Shown: positions 55,601 through 56,694, counted from the stretch's first letter. The stretch: 64,000 bases of DNA from Pseudeuparius sepicola (GCA_963920635.1 OY987298.1:117604035-117668034); one strand, 5' to 3'. The notes: generated by a model from the letters alone, not told the origin. Made by a program: numbers and translations.

Positions 55601-56694
55601 TAATAATTAATCTGCCTTAATTTGTTTTTTGTTCCAAAATTAATGTTTGATAGTTGTTGTATCTTAATTTTTTGCATACGGTTTCAACAGTGCTTCTGAC
55701 TATCTTACATATTTATCTTTTAATCTGTGATACAAATAAGCTTTGGTTTCTGTAATGTACTGAAGATACTTTTTTTGTAACTTCCCTTCCGTATCTGAAA
55801 TAAAACTTTGAGGATACGTTTATAATTTTTTTCACAAAAAATAAACTTTGCTTTTATTTTCACAAGAACTGTGAAATTAACTAAAAATGTTATATACGTC
55901 CATGTGACGTGTGACTGAAATGTTATTAATAATTGACAATATGTTATTAACAAAATGTTGTTAATAATATCATACCCAACAAAAATCGTGCCCCGATTTA
56001 TAAAAACATCTTATCAAAAGTTTGGCATTGGCATTTATACTATATTCTACAATGAATAAAGAACCTCAGGAAGAAGCATGTTTGGGATATGACGGGATGC
56101 CGTTTCTGGTTTCAGTGGCGTGCACAGAGGCAAAATCCTAATTTTTCTTAAAATTACCTACAATACAATCCGAAAATTATAAGGCGCGTTTATGCCTTTA
56201 AGTTTAGGAATCCTTGATAATACAGCAATTCTATTTTTAAATTTCCAATTATGAAGAAGTAGGTACCCACACCAACGCCTATGCCACCTTGGTGCATGGC
56301 CTCAAAAGTTAATTCAAATTACAAAATTACTTACCGATGGATTATTATCCTCAAACATTTAGTTTTGCAAGCCAGGAAAGAGCTACAAGCCGCACAGCTA
56401 AGCATACTAGCACAGACATATATAGCTTCGCTGCTATATATGTCTGTGATACTAGTATCGAAACACCACAAACTGGCACCTATCACCGTATCAGACATCA
56501 AAATATTGTGTCAAAATTCGGTTCCTACACAGGGCGATTTCCGTCTCACGTATTTTATAATATCCATAGAACTTTGACTCCTTCCTGGGGTTCTTTATTC
56601 ATTGATATTCTATAGCCATTATTATTTTTCGACACAACATAATTTGTTTATTTTTCATTTTTAGAAATCCATCATGACTCAAGCGTCGGCATAA
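1391..56694 (+). CDS. COQ6: COQ6 ubiquinone-biosynthesis flavin monooxygenase, whole span visible here (3' eight exons)
   Basis: COQ6 is a mitochondrial, FAD-dependent, UbiH-family hydroxylase acting on the C5 position of the ring during coenzyme Q synthesis, within the inner-membrane COQ complex. Exons join as 1391-1630, 33374-33481, 33539-33601, 33651-33758, 37906-38108, 42363-42478, 54294-54460 and 56665-56694; every junction is GT..AG and every phase agrees, giving 344 codons plus stop. Diagnostic motifs in order: GYIVEND-like YIVENDVL, the DG motif [17 protein letters not shown]-like [39 protein letters not shown] and the FAD/NADH-binding [14 protein letters not shown]. Compared with human COQ6 (about 468 aa) the first ~125 residues, with the N-terminal GxGxxG, lie before the window. 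Introns range from 49 bp to 31.7 kb and are full of transposons. Identification is from remembered family sequence and is very likely correct. Confidence 0.93.
2220..2430. repeat. Fragment of dispersed inverted-repeat family
   Basis: The stretch with TTGGTATGATTTTGACC, GTTCAAAATAGA, GTGGGCCCAAAAGGCTATT and GTCACGTGAA matches 44230-44360 in the same order, and the inverted right arm near 45490-45610. It is one truncated arm of the family whose fuller copy is at 44043-46036. Confidence 0.65.
3082..3780. mobile_element. MITE, mariner-type ends, TA target
   Basis: Begins TA/CAGGGTGTAAATGAATAAG and ends CTTATTCATTTACACCCTG/TA. The inverted arms run about 125 bp (through GTGATTCTAAGAC and the GTGTCAAAC end) and are imperfect. 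The interior of about 450 bp has no convincing ORF. The TA flanks and CAGGGTG termini fit a nonautonomous Tc1/mariner-class element. Confidence 0.8.
3783..5530. other. No gene seen; AT-rich intron
   Basis: No exon or named element is supportable. A 16-bp unit (CCAGTGTAGCACCCAC) is tandemly repeated at about 3887-3920. A segment near 4990-5045 (TGCACAATGCCAATAGTATG) is an inverted match of about 45 bp to 2790-2840, which may mark an old element interrupted by the 3082-3780 MITE. Confidence 0.4.
5533..8570. repeat. Outer inverted-repeat element, interrupted by another
   Basis: The left arm (about 5533-5892: GGTTTGGCATTGC, CTTGGCCTA, AAGTTGAGCAAAATAGGGA, GTGTGCCATGGAATT) reappears inverted at about 8190-8570 (TTCCATAGCACACTTG, CTATTTTGTTCAATTTT, AGGCCAGGCTTTCG, GCAATGCCAAACC). 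Arms are some 350 bp and clearly diverged. Between them lies the younger element 6461-8135. A solo arm of the same family is at 10080-10290. Confidence 0.75.
6461..8135. mobile_element. Long foldback element with tandem units in its arms
   Basis: Starts TA/CAGTGTGTCCCACTTAAGG and ends CCTTAAGTGGGACACACTG/TA. The left arm carries three head-to-tail units of about 290 bp (TTTTTATTTATAGCTCGATTT to CATAGCTCTACAGGGTG; starts near 6496, 6782 and 7074). The right arm carries two units in inverted order (7554-7860, 7861-8135). The central spacer of about 230 bp is unique. No transposase ORF. Termini and TA flanks point to a mariner-type nonautonomous element that grew by unit amplification. Confidence 0.85.
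8750..9120. repeat. Diverged copy of the 44.5-45.3 kb palindrome core
   Basis: The phrases GAATTTGTG.ATC.TGTGATAAAGATAGACAAT, TGTTTTAACCAGAG and GTTTAAAACAAATATTTTT occur in the same order as around 44760-45000, with a similar self-complementary layout. It looks like an older relative without the outer ends. Confidence 0.55.
9138..9871. mobile_element. Nonautonomous hAT-like element (AGGGTT termini)
   Basis: The left end AGGGTTCCCAAATTCCGGGACC and the right end with CCCGGGAC.., CTGAAAACCCT are inverted, and GC-rich CCGGGAC blocks repeat near both ends (9150-9230 and 9775-9850). The interior has no convincing coding sequence. Exact target duplications could not be fixed. Confidence 0.55.
10080..10290. 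repeat. Solo arm of the 5.5/8.5 kb inverted-repeat family
   Basis: Carries TTTAAAATCTGACACC, CCAAATTTGAA, AAGTTGAGCAAAATAGGGA, TGGCGAGTCAAGCGTGCC and ATGGAATT in the order of the 5650-5800 arm. No partner arm is nearby. Confidence 0.65.
10545..10815 (-). pseudogene. Mariner-like transposase C-terminal remnant
   Basis: The minus strand encodes [20 protein letters not shown] followed by MDFYFW and ending ELQQK-stop near 10550. This is the region around the third catalytic aspartate of a mariner-type transposase (consensus WP.RSPDLTP.D.FLW). Just upstream, [17 protein letters not shown] is the expected preceding segment, but about 60 bp with stops separates the two. It is probably the same type of element as the 592-1024 remnant, although the two need not be one copy. 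Confidence 0.7.
10816..11790. other. No gene seen
   Basis: AT-rich intron. Around 10820-10980 short words such as CTAGTCCATATGTAAACGG recur in loose inverted and direct order; the same style returns at 12670-12840 (CATACAGTCTG, ATACGGTCT). Nothing else supportable. Confidence 0.4.
11792..12640. mobile_element. MITE-like element with a GC-rich core
   Basis: The left end CAGGGTGATTCAGTCATGATG with TTTAACCATA and the right end (read inverted) CAGGGTGTTCCTTCCATATGA with TGTAACCATA are inverted repeats of about 45 bp. At 11880-12060 lies an unusually GC- and CpG-rich patch that looks like a promoter or exon fragment. No long frame runs through it. The interior also holds a two-copy tandem repeat at 12418-12565. 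Confidence 0.5.
12418..12565. repeat. Two-copy tandem repeat, about 74 bp unit
   Basis: CTTACCAGCTGACTA, GTTAGGTAGG and TTTTTGGTTG recur in the same order in two adjacent units (about 12418-12491 and 12492-12565). Confidence 0.75.
13120..13680. repeat. Partial copy of the 44-46 kb inverted-repeat family, split by an insertion
   Basis: GCAAACAGTATGCCATC, TTCAGCAGTTTTATAAC, CATTGGCAGCC, ACACATGGCAGCC, AACTAAAATCATATC and AGGGCATACTGAGTA match the right arm at 45360-46000 in order. A 184-bp MITE interrupts it at 13272-13455. Confidence 0.7.
13272..13455. mobile_element. Short MITE, ATCGTTGACTGACGTATTA ends
   Basis: Left ATCGTTGACTGACGTATTA, right TAATACGTCAGTCATCGC. TAAT flanks both sides. The related arm at 45520 reads straight through (ATGCC-TATGG), confirming an insertion. 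Another copy is at 58709-58892, and an ends-only remnant at 24808-24845. A TAA-type duplication would suit PIF/Harbinger, but this is inference. Confidence 0.75.
13884..14828. mobile_element. Nonautonomous element with internally duplicated body
   Basis: Ends are AAGCCGGTATTACACTTGTC and GACAAGTGTAATACCAGCTT (inverted, extending about 50 bp through AATTTCTTCGTC). The body of about 430 bp is present twice head to tail (about 13958-14397 and 14398-14828), each containing GATCGGAACACAGAAAATC or its one-base variant and CTTGGCCAAGAAATTGAC. ORFs across it are chance frames. Confidence 0.8.
15226..16928 (-). CDS. pyx: pyrexia-like terminal exon: last ankyrins and channel domain
   Basis: Acceptor TTACTTTTCACAG precedes 16928; the split codon G/GT joins the preceding exon to give KGADPNAQ. 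It encodes two clear ankyrin repeats ([20 protein letters not shown]) and a partial third, the pre-S1 linker ([20 protein letters not shown]), S1-S6, the SGELE pore-exit motif and a tail rich in R and K. The stop is TAA at 15226-15228. A single exon carries the whole membrane region. Confidence 0.92.
15226..25543 (-). CDS. pyx: Pyrexia-like TRPA cation channel, complete CDS in five exons, nested in COQ6
   Basis: Exons on the minus strand are 25543-25322, 25259-25081, 22456-22171, 19371-19095 and 16928-15226: 2667 nt, 888 aa, all GT..AG and phase-consistent. Layout: acidic N-terminus (1-74), about nine ankyrin repeats (about 85-440; TPLHLAA-type motifs), six membrane segments (about 489-514, 536-554, 569-584, 600-619, 639-661, 713-738) with a pore loop near 666-683 ([10 protein letters not shown]), then a basic C-terminal tail. 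[20 protein letters not shown] in S6 and [10 protein letters not shown] after it are typical of the Drosophila Pyrexia subfamily, heat-gated cation channels of the plasma membrane; painless and waterwitch are the main alternatives. ATG 25543 is the first in-frame ATG and follows a good splice acceptor (TTCTTTACTGCAG/ACAATG), implying an upstream noncoding exon I could not locate. Confidence 0.88.
16929..19094 (-). other. pyrexia-like intron, no further gene seen
   Basis: Bounded by a GTAGTA donor at 19094 and the CACAG acceptor at 16929 (minus strand). AT-rich, with no recognisable mobile element or conserved exon. Confidence 0.5.
19095..19371 (-). CDS. pyx: pyrexia-like exon 4: ankyrin repeats
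   Basis: Acceptor CTCACATAG/GTC, donor AAAG/GTAGTA; enters in phase 0 and leaves in phase 1. Three ankyrin repeats: [24 protein letters not shown] and [12 protein letters not shown], each followed by a RLLLD- or ELLL-type helix and a GA.V loop. Clearly GC-richer than its intronic surroundings. Confidence 0.92.
20041..20079. mobile_element. Tiny hairpin insertion, 7-bp direct repeats
   Basis: Hairpin 20048-20072 (CAAAGATCAT, 5-nt loop, ATGATCTTTG) is flanked immediately by the 7-bp direct repeat ATAGAAT on both sides. One of a set of similar ultrashort hairpins in this window. Confidence 0.6.
20090..20450. repeat. Dispersed repeat, inverted copy of 56190-56610
   Basis: Read inverted, it shares TCTTTATTCA.., GACTCCTTCCTGGG, GGCGATTTCCGTCT, CACAATATTTTGATATC, GCTAAGCAT, ATTATTATCCTCAAACATTT and GGCATAGGCG with the 56-kb copy in the same order. 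It lacks the hairpin found at 56411-56448. No coding potential. Confidence 0.7.
20451..22170 (-). other. pyrexia-like intron, no further gene seen
   Basis: AT-rich intronic sequence. CCTCCTGGGGTTCTTTATTCA near 20638 is another scrap of the 20-kb/56-kb repeat. Nothing else recognised. Confidence 0.45.
22171..22456 (-). CDS. pyx: pyrexia-like exon 3: ankyrin repeats
   Basis: Acceptor CATTATAG, donor CACAG/GTTCGT. The first base completes an AGG codon (R) begun by the preceding exon; leaves in phase 0. Encodes [24 protein letters not shown] and [12 protein letters not shown] repeats with [18 protein letters not shown] and LLDHGAIPN loops. GC-rich for this region; long frames on other strands here are shadows. 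Confidence 0.92.
22635..22672. repeat. Probable degenerate tiny hairpin insertion
   Basis: GTAGTAC (22635-22641), then CACAGATAACGTT..ATCTGT, then AGTAC. It fits a CACAG..CTGTG hairpin with a GTAGTAC direct repeat that has lost two bases at its right junction. Confidence 0.35.
23199..23505. repeat. Recent tandem duplication, 152-bp unit
   Basis: Two adjacent copies (about 23199-23350 and 23351-23505) differ at only a few positions; both begin with TAGGTAGTTTATACCTGAAG and include TGGTCATAATATTATCTG. Confidence 0.85.
23508..23944. mobile_element. MITE with about 130-bp inverted ends, TA target
   Basis: Left end TA/CAGTATGAGTCATTAGTAATG, right end CATTATGAATGACTCACCCTG/TA. The arms continue through GCAACCGCATATATTTTGG and GTTGTTTGTTTAAGA to an internal CAGGGCGTTAAAG/CTTTAACGCCCTG pair. 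A partial copy lies at 50188-50460, where the hAT element has landed in its right terminus. Confidence 0.85.
23945..25080 (-). other. pyrexia-like intron, no further gene seen
   Basis: AT-rich; only the ends-only MITE remnant at 24808-24845 is recognised. Confidence 0.45.
24808..24845. repeat. Ends-only remnant of the GTTGACTGACGTATT MITE
   Basis: GCGTAGATTGACGTATT meets AAATACGTCAGTCAACGC directly. This is what remains if the whole interior of the 13272/58709 family is deleted, leaving the two terminal repeats abutted. Confidence 0.6.
25081..25259 (-). CDS. pyx: pyrexia-like exon 2: first ankyrin repeat
   Basis: Acceptor CGTTGCAG/GAT, donor GGAAG/GTAAGT; phase 0 in, phase 2 out. Encodes [19 protein letters not shown], then a degenerate first ankyrin repeat ([19 protein letters not shown]) and DTADDFG, which becomes [11 protein letters not shown] across the next junction. 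Confidence 0.85.
25322..25543 (-). CDS. pyx: pyrexia-like exon 1 (coding), acidic N-terminus
   Basis: ATG 25543 begins [14 protein letters not shown]. The 74 codons are acidic ([26 protein letters not shown]) and end AELM at the GTAAAT donor. The open frame extends upstream without an ATG, but TTCTTTACTGCAG/ACA at 25547 is a strong acceptor, so the mRNA probably starts in an unseen 5' exon. Assignment to this gene rests on orientation, spacing and the phase-0 junction, because this N-terminus is poorly conserved in the family. Confidence 0.7.
25957..26652. mobile_element. GAGCCGGCCGC foldback element, right end truncated
   Basis: Begins AGTCCAAGAGCCGGCCGCA and matches 46786-47938 over most of its length (TTTACTTGAAGCGAGTA, AAAGAAGTTGTGGTTAATTTT, GTCCAGACTTGCCCCCGTC). 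The right inverted arm starts near 26568 (CACAACTTCTTTAAATAAC, GATCGGGCCCATATTAATTG) but stops after GTCTACATTTTA. ORFs inside look like chance frames. Confidence 0.8.
26653..28042. other. No gene recognised; possible pyrexia-like promoter side
   Basis: This lies upstream (minus strand) of the nested channel gene, so its missing 5' exon and promoter may be here; 27040-27160 is somewhat GC-richer than its surroundings. I see no start-site motif strong enough to name. Frames at 27732-28010 on both strands resemble nothing I know. Confidence 0.3.
28043..28742. mobile_element. Mariner-type deletion derivative, TA target
   Basis: TA/CAGGGTGTTCCTCAACCTA at the left and GGTTGAGGAACACCCTG/TA at the right, with inverted arms of about 90 bp (TGTAGCAGAGGACAAATAATGG). 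Inside is an 84-codon frame (28286-28537) resembling the N-terminal DUF4817 helix-turn-helix of a mariner-type transposase. The catalytic domain is gone. Confidence 0.85.
28286..28537 (+). pseudogene. N-terminal DUF4817-like transposase fragment
   Basis: [18 protein letters not shown].., [17 protein letters not shown] and [10 protein letters not shown] match the helix-turn-helix consensus (AARLYAERFPNRRHP..TFLR..QRLRETG). The frame ends after [11 protein letters not shown] with no DDE domain, so it can at most make a short DNA-binding peptide. ATG 28286 is the natural start. Confidence 0.65.
29366..29761. mobile_element. Near-perfect palindrome, about 396 bp
   Basis: TTAAGACTCAATGTA..TACA..CAC at the left is mirrored at the right end; AACGGCCATTGTGATAAATA surrounds the centre near 29564. 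Arms are about 187 bp with few mismatches and a spacer of about 20 bp. No ORF of note. Confidence 0.9.
30158..31373. mobile_element. Element with about 45-bp inverted ends
   Basis: The left end AGAGTTCCTGGATTGAGAGAG with TTAGGACAATAATGTCATT is mirrored at the right by AATGACTTTATTGTCCCAAC with TCTCCCTATACAGGAACCC. The interior is AT-rich with no recognised gene. Confidence 0.65.
31376..32213. mobile_element. Long palindrome, about 840 bp
   Basis: CTTATCAAATTATATCCAAGG at the left and CCTTGGATATAATTTGATAA at the right. The arms (about 400 bp) continue through GACGCCTACAGAACGTAGATA, CACAAAGTATACCGAAC.. and AGTGTGGAT..ACACCAG to a centre near 31795. Arms differ at scattered positions. In both arms the outer part stays open in one frame (ISKES or ISKEP, TPTER), hinting at a captured coding piece I cannot identify. 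Confidence 0.85.
32380..32470. repeat. Fragment of the 38.6/39.8 kb repeat
   Basis: GTTATTTATGTACTAAGGCAC and GTTCAACTTTTTATGACTCG with GTGGAATTTAG match the start of the repeats at 38640 and 39760. Confidence 0.65.
32762..32791. repeat. Tiny hairpin, CAGTGACTATA ends
   Basis: CAGTGACTATA, 8-nt loop, TATAGTCACTG. Same hairpin family as 37434-37465, where direct repeats are visible; here I see no clear direct repeat. Confidence 0.5.
33374..33481 (+). CDS. COQ6: COQ6 exon (DG motif)
   Basis: Acceptor TTTATTTCAG, donor GAA/GTAAGT; 36 codons in phase 0. [11 protein letters not shown] is the DG motif that contacts NAD(P)H and FAD in this flavoprotein class, followed by [18 protein letters not shown]. 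Confidence 0.95.
33539..33601 (+). CDS. COQ6: COQ6 exon (QRFLPTGP motif)
   Basis: A 63-nt exon between introns of 57 bp (33482-33538) and 49 bp (33602-33650). Encodes [21 protein letters not shown], phase 0 at both ends. Confidence 0.95.
33651..33758 (+). CDS. COQ6: COQ6 exon (LVWST motif)
   Basis: Acceptor TATCTTTCAG, donor ATT/GTATGT; 36 codons. [20 protein letters not shown] and [11 protein letters not shown] are collinear with the same region of animal COQ6. Confidence 0.95.
34040..34088. mobile_element. Tiny hairpin insertion CACAGCTTACCC, 7-bp direct repeats
   Basis: Hairpin 34047-34081 (CACAGCTTACCCTA, short loop, TAGGGTAAGCTGT) is flanked by CTGGTAT at 34040-34046 and 34082-34088. 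A shortened relative is at 41206-41226. Confidence 0.65.
34213..34720. repeat. Inverted repeat around ACCGAGAGCATTTT
   Basis: GACATACGGTTTCCATCAC..AAACCGAGAGCATTTT (34213-34278) is mirrored by AAAATGCTCTCGGTTTA..GTGATGGAAATGACATG (about 34625-34713). Probably a nonautonomous element. No ORF of interest. Confidence 0.6.
35003..35959. mobile_element. MITE-like element, CAGGGTG ends, TA target
   Basis: TA/CAGGGTGGCTCACCT at the left and AGGTGAAGCACCCTG/TA at the right, with weaker matches further in (ATTTTAGTTCC against GGAACTAAAAT). A tiny hairpin (35264-35321) has inserted into it. Confidence 0.7.
35256..35329. mobile_element. Tiny hairpin insertion CACAGAAAATATACT, 8-bp direct repeats
   Basis: Hairpin 35264-35321 is flanked by GTTATCGC at 35256-35263 and 35322-35329. 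The right arm (AGTATATTTTCTGTG with TACTACGA spacer) occurs twice, so one arm has been duplicated in tandem. Confidence 0.65.
35960..37426 (+). other. COQ6 intron, no gene seen
   Basis: AT-rich. A CAGGGTGATTCAGTTTTATTC end at about 36818 looks like one terminus of a mariner-type MITE, but I could not place its partner. Confidence 0.35.
37427..37472. mobile_element. Tiny hairpin insertion CAGTCACTATAG, 7-bp direct repeats
   Basis: Hairpin 37434-37465 (CAGTCACTATAGAA.. to TTCTATAGTCACTG) is flanked by CTTGTAA at 37427-37433 and 37466-37472. Same family as 32762-32791. Confidence 0.65.
37906..38108 (+). CDS. COQ6: COQ6 exon (FPLG.GH region)
   Basis: Acceptor ACAATATTCCAG, donor GTAGG/GTTAGT; phase 0 in, phase 2 out. 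[35 protein letters not shown] and [17 protein letters not shown] lead directly into the GDAAHR motif across the next junction. Confidence 0.95.
38640..40610. repeat. Repeat cluster: 600-bp direct repeats plus 240-bp inverted pair
   Basis: Segment A (about 38640-39245) recurs directly at about 39760-40365, sharing TTCAACTTTTTATGACTC, GATCACCCGTCCATGAACCG, TTTGACGATCGCTCTACCTA and GGGCGATTTCTCCGCGTCTG. Segment B (39245-39485) follows A, and its inverted copy (40370-40610) follows the second A: ATTACAGAACTAAAT against ATTTAGTTCTGTAAT. Near 40290-40315 the second copy shows a local inverted duplication around GTAGCCC, a template-switch-like change absent from the first copy (GGGCTAC). Confidence 0.8.
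39494..39738. mobile_element. MITE, AATCATAATTTAAATT ends
   Basis: AATCATAATTTAAATTTATT..ACCCATGTTCCTCC at the left is mirrored by GGAGGAACATGGGT..AATTTAAATTATGATT at the right; arms about 47 bp, total 245 bp. Confidence 0.8.
40883..40985. repeat. Minisatellite, about 21-bp unit
   Basis: Four to five units of the type TATTCCCAATTTGAAACTGAT, degenerate. It is the reverse complement of the array at 62652-62802. Confidence 0.8.
41206..41226. repeat. Shortened relative of the 34047 hairpin
   Basis: CACAGC..ATAGGGTAA..GCTGTG shares AGGGTAAGCTGT with the 34-kb hairpin but has lost most of one arm; no clear direct repeats. Confidence 0.4.
41227..42362 (+). other. COQ6 intron, no gene seen
   Basis: AT-rich, with a short microsatellite tract near 41600. 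Nothing supportable until the acceptor GTTTTTATTGCAG before 42363. Confidence 0.4.
42363..42478 (+). CDS. COQ6: COQ6 exon (GDAAHR FAD-binding motif)
   Basis: Phase 2 in, phase 1 out; donor CTAA/GTAAGT. (G)[19 protein letters not shown] is the second FAD-binding motif of the family, the strongest single identifier of this gene. The frame reading on past 42478 is intron. Confidence 0.97.
42545..43905 (-). mobile_element. 5'-truncated Dong/R4-like non-LTR retrotransposon in a TAA microsatellite
   Basis: The element lies between TAA repeats on both sides (plus strand ATTATTATT at 42545-42567 and 43880-43905). Dong elements are known to insert in TAA repeats. On the minus strand its 5' end is cut off within the region just after the reverse transcriptase, and the 3' end runs through a short untranslated tail directly into (TAA)n. 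It sits about 65 bp after a COQ6 donor, antisense to that gene. Confidence 0.75.
42684..43868 (-). pseudogene. C-terminal part of Dong/R4-like ORF (zinc knuckle and restriction-like endonuclease)
   Basis: About 395 uninterrupted codons. [19 protein letters not shown] opens the post-RT region and the upstream RT is missing. A CCHC-like knuckle is at about residues 193-210 (CRYGC..H....C), and a PD-(D/E)XK endonuclease signature at about 279-300 ([16 protein letters not shown]) followed by [13 protein letters not shown]. This is the R2/R4-type endonuclease layout, not the AP-endonuclease type. The open frame after truncation suggests a young insertion. It cannot retrotranspose by itself. Confidence 0.75.
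44466..45350. mobile_element. 885-bp near-perfect palindrome (foldback element), TA target
   Basis: TA/CAGGGTTATTCACTGAGAATT at the left and AATTCTCAGTGAATAACCCTG/TA at the right. The arms of about 420 bp match base for base with only occasional differences, meeting near 44908 (ACTCCAAAATG.TTAG.AGC). Each arm also carries its own CAGGGTGTTCC..GGAACACCCTG mini-element of about 80 bp (44590-44655 and 45168-45230). No ORF. Confidence 0.92.
45687..45946. mobile_element. MITE with 7-bp target duplication ATATAAG
   Basis: CCTTGTTTATGGA..CTAGTTAGCCAATGT at the left and ACATTGGCTAACTAG..TCCATAAACAAGG at the right (about 40 bp). Direct repeats ATATAAG lie at 45680-45686 and 45947-45953. Absent from the paired left arm, so it inserted after the inverted repeat formed. 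Confidence 0.85.
46573..48131. mobile_element. Nonautonomous hAT element, perfect 8-bp target duplication
   Basis: Left end CAGGGCCGCGCCAAGCC, right end TCGGCGCGGCCCTG, flanked by GGTGGCAG at 46565-46572 and 48132-48139. CAGGG termini with 8-bp duplications define hAT. The right subterminal region is CpG-rich (CTGGGGCGGTGCCCCGCTTTG). Most of its length is the nested foldback element 46786-47938; no transposase frame. Confidence 0.92.
46786..47938. mobile_element. GAGCCGGCCGC foldback element, full copy nested in a hAT element
   Basis: Left GAGCCGGCCGCATTATTTCA, right TGAAATCATGCGGCCGGCTC. Inverted arms reach about 160-190 bp (TTTACTTGAAGCGAGTA, AAAGAAGTTGTGGTTAATTTT against CACAACTTCTTTAAATAAC). 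The interior of about 800 bp is unusually GC-rich near 47570-47700. Frames inside (for example 46943-47347, minus) do not resemble proteins I know. Confidence 0.85.
48367..49135. mobile_element. 769-bp palindrome (foldback element), TA target
   Basis: TA/CAGTGGTGTCCCAATTTGAT at the left and ATCAAATTGGGACACACTG/TA at the right. The arms of about 375 bp run through CTCATAGGCGGTGGTATTTGG, AAGTAGGCCTA and TTTTGACGTGAAA to a centre near 48750. Termini resemble those of 6461-8135. A tiny hairpin sits only in the right arm. Confidence 0.9.
49020..49055. mobile_element. Tiny hairpin insertion CACAGAATAA, 7-bp direct repeats, empty site visible
   Basis: Hairpin 49027-49048 (CACAGAATAA, 2-nt loop, TTATTCTGTG) is flanked by GTACTAC at 49020-49026 and 49049-49055. 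The opposite arm of the surrounding palindrome (near 48455) reads through without it (GGTAGTCCCAAGG), which makes this an insertion. Confidence 0.75.
49631..50077. repeat. Recent tandem duplication, about 222-bp unit
   Basis: Two head-to-tail copies nearly identical from CAGTAGAAAACATAAGTAGG to GGCATATTTTGTCGATTTC; the second starts near 49854. Confidence 0.9.
50188..50460. repeat. Partial MITE (23.5-kb family) interrupted by the hAT element
   Basis: GATCCAAAAA.AGCGCAAGTGGCGC, CAACGCCCTG and a terminus AAATCACCC correspond to the right half of 23508-23944. The MITE terminus resumes after the hAT element as CCCTGTATAATT at 53234. Confidence 0.75.
50461..53238 (+). mobile_element. Complete-looking autonomous hAT transposon (ZMYM1-like transposase)
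   Basis: 5' end CAGGGGGCGTGCAGT and 3' end (inverted) CAGGGAGGGGCGTGCGGT share GGGGCGTGC.GT. The subterminal AAGGGAAGC also recurs inverted near both ends. It encloses one intact transposase frame. The 3' boundary could be a few bases earlier (53233), and the 8-bp duplication is not cleanly legible because the target was itself a CACCCTG MITE end. It lies in the 11.8-kb COQ6 intron, same strand. Confidence 0.8.
50941..53181 (+). CDS. hAT-family transposase with all catalytic residues
   Basis: 746 codons, intronless, ATG at 50941. Order: TTF/ZMYM-type zinc finger (C106..C109 in [10 protein letters not shown]137 and H143), the RNase-H-like core with first Asp D278 (VLDETTDAT), second Asp D345 ([10 protein letters not shown]), the CxxH pair C373/H376 (HCFAHKLNL), and the C-terminal hAT dimerisation region with the catalytic Glu E682 in [12 protein letters not shown]. 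Proteins of this sort are often annotated in insects as zinc finger MYM-type protein 1-like. The unbroken frame, full DDE triad and flanking inverted ends suggest recent activity. Assignments are from motif recall. Confidence 0.9.
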   Translation: MEDNNTGMDMQIPSTSAVGNDVENVKVGQLSKKSVCECVVCALTIKEFPTLNFADKLQLITNGRAKPPMKNLTTKMKNCIRHFYPEKHYEQFKWLTGCENVSKLFCWPCLLFDTEKGLWNKTGFFDLNNLHKAVKRHVMSKAHLQAVIKEKVFGKTRIEHALDKQLEISHQKHNELVDKNRQILKRLIDVVCFLGQHELGFRIHDETRDSSNRGNYQDLLGLMAKYDDCLKNHLEQSSVFRGTSNRIQNDLINAVETIILRRIKQEIGEARFIAIVLDETTDATNYSQLSIVIRYVKKTDGSVQERFLGFKNVSENRTADALYTIVYDVTKDINGDQKLIAQSYDGAAVMAGQLEGLQTKVRETFPSALFVHCFAHKLNLVLSQSINHIKECKIFFVTLSGMAAFFSKSTKRTKALDTIAHKLLPKVAPTRWNYNGRLALTVSKNRESLIELFENIVENNETWDSEAINSSRGFLDCLKRDFNFNYLLNIFSEIFPFSDNVFNILQTKTNDIAFCLKKVDEFKSKLSQKRDDFDQFWEKTIMLNVELKAKRLRTDKVGDVQTSYRRLFYEIIDQIQQQLNYRFDGLNDFKFLELCNFDAFKGKTFPEDAFKSLLLHYGQFFDRVLLRSELKVIYETDDISAKNNAKEVMQFLKDKELEDAYTEVSKLCELVLTIPATSSSVERKFSTLKRIKNFVRNSTGQDRLSQISLLSIENILLQNMLEHRRFYDDVIDEFAKSDRRIELHYK
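53381..53871. mobile_element. MITE with about 100-bp inverted ends
   Basis: GCGCTTTTTGACACGATA, ACTTACCCACGGTATGTCA at the left against TGACATACCGTGGGTAAGT, TATCGTGCTTTTTGACA at the right. GACGTCAGTTGCGAATC-like words lie further in on both sides. Inside, GTGCAGTCAGCGTAT is tandemly doubled near 53620. Confidence 0.75.
53872..54293 (+). other. COQ6 intron before the penultimate exon
   Basis: No gene seen. It ends in the acceptor TTTGGCCCCCGGCAG, which has a C-rich rather than T-rich pyrimidine tract. Confidence 0.5.
54294..54460 (+). CDS. COQ6: COQ6 penultimate exon, strikingly GC-rich
   Basis: Phase 1 in (the split codon A/AC gives N), phase 0 out; donor AAG/GTGGGT. Encodes [39 protein letters not shown] and [10 protein letters not shown], matching the C-terminal helices of COQ6 (YE..RQRHN, LKRLY). 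GC is 61% (102 of 167) against 32% in the exon at 1391. The long minus-strand frame here is an antisense shadow. Confidence 0.95.
54765..54995. repeat. Diverged palindrome related to 48.4-49.1 kb
   Basis: ATAAGATCCTTGCAAGG and GATTAAAAATTATTTAA are mirrored by TTAAATTATTTTTAATTA and TGCAAGGATAAGAT. The central AACATTTTGACGTGAAAGC matches the core of the 48-kb palindrome. Confidence 0.6.
56190..56610. repeat. Dispersed repeat, inverted copy of 20090-20450
   Basis: Starts near AGGAATCCTTGATAATACAG and ends CTCCTTCCTGGGGTTCTTTA, just before the last COQ6 exon. Compared with the 20-kb copy it carries an extra hairpin at 56411-56448. Confidence 0.7.
56404..56455. mobile_element. Tiny hairpin insertion CACAGACATATATAGC, 7-bp direct repeats, empty site visible
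   Basis: Hairpin 56411-56448 (16-bp arms, 6-nt loop) is flanked by ATACTAG at 56404-56410 and 56449-56455. The inverted sister repeat at 20 kb has a single ATAATAA-like site and no hairpin. Confidence 0.78.
56665..56694 (+). CDS. COQ6: COQ6 terminal exon
   Basis: Acceptor TTTTCATTTTTAG followed by ten codons [13 protein letters not shown], matching the usual COQ6 end (..LK.QIM.FAS). The short length lowers certainty, but phase and residues fit. Confidence 0.85.
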   Translation, partial: KSIMTQASA

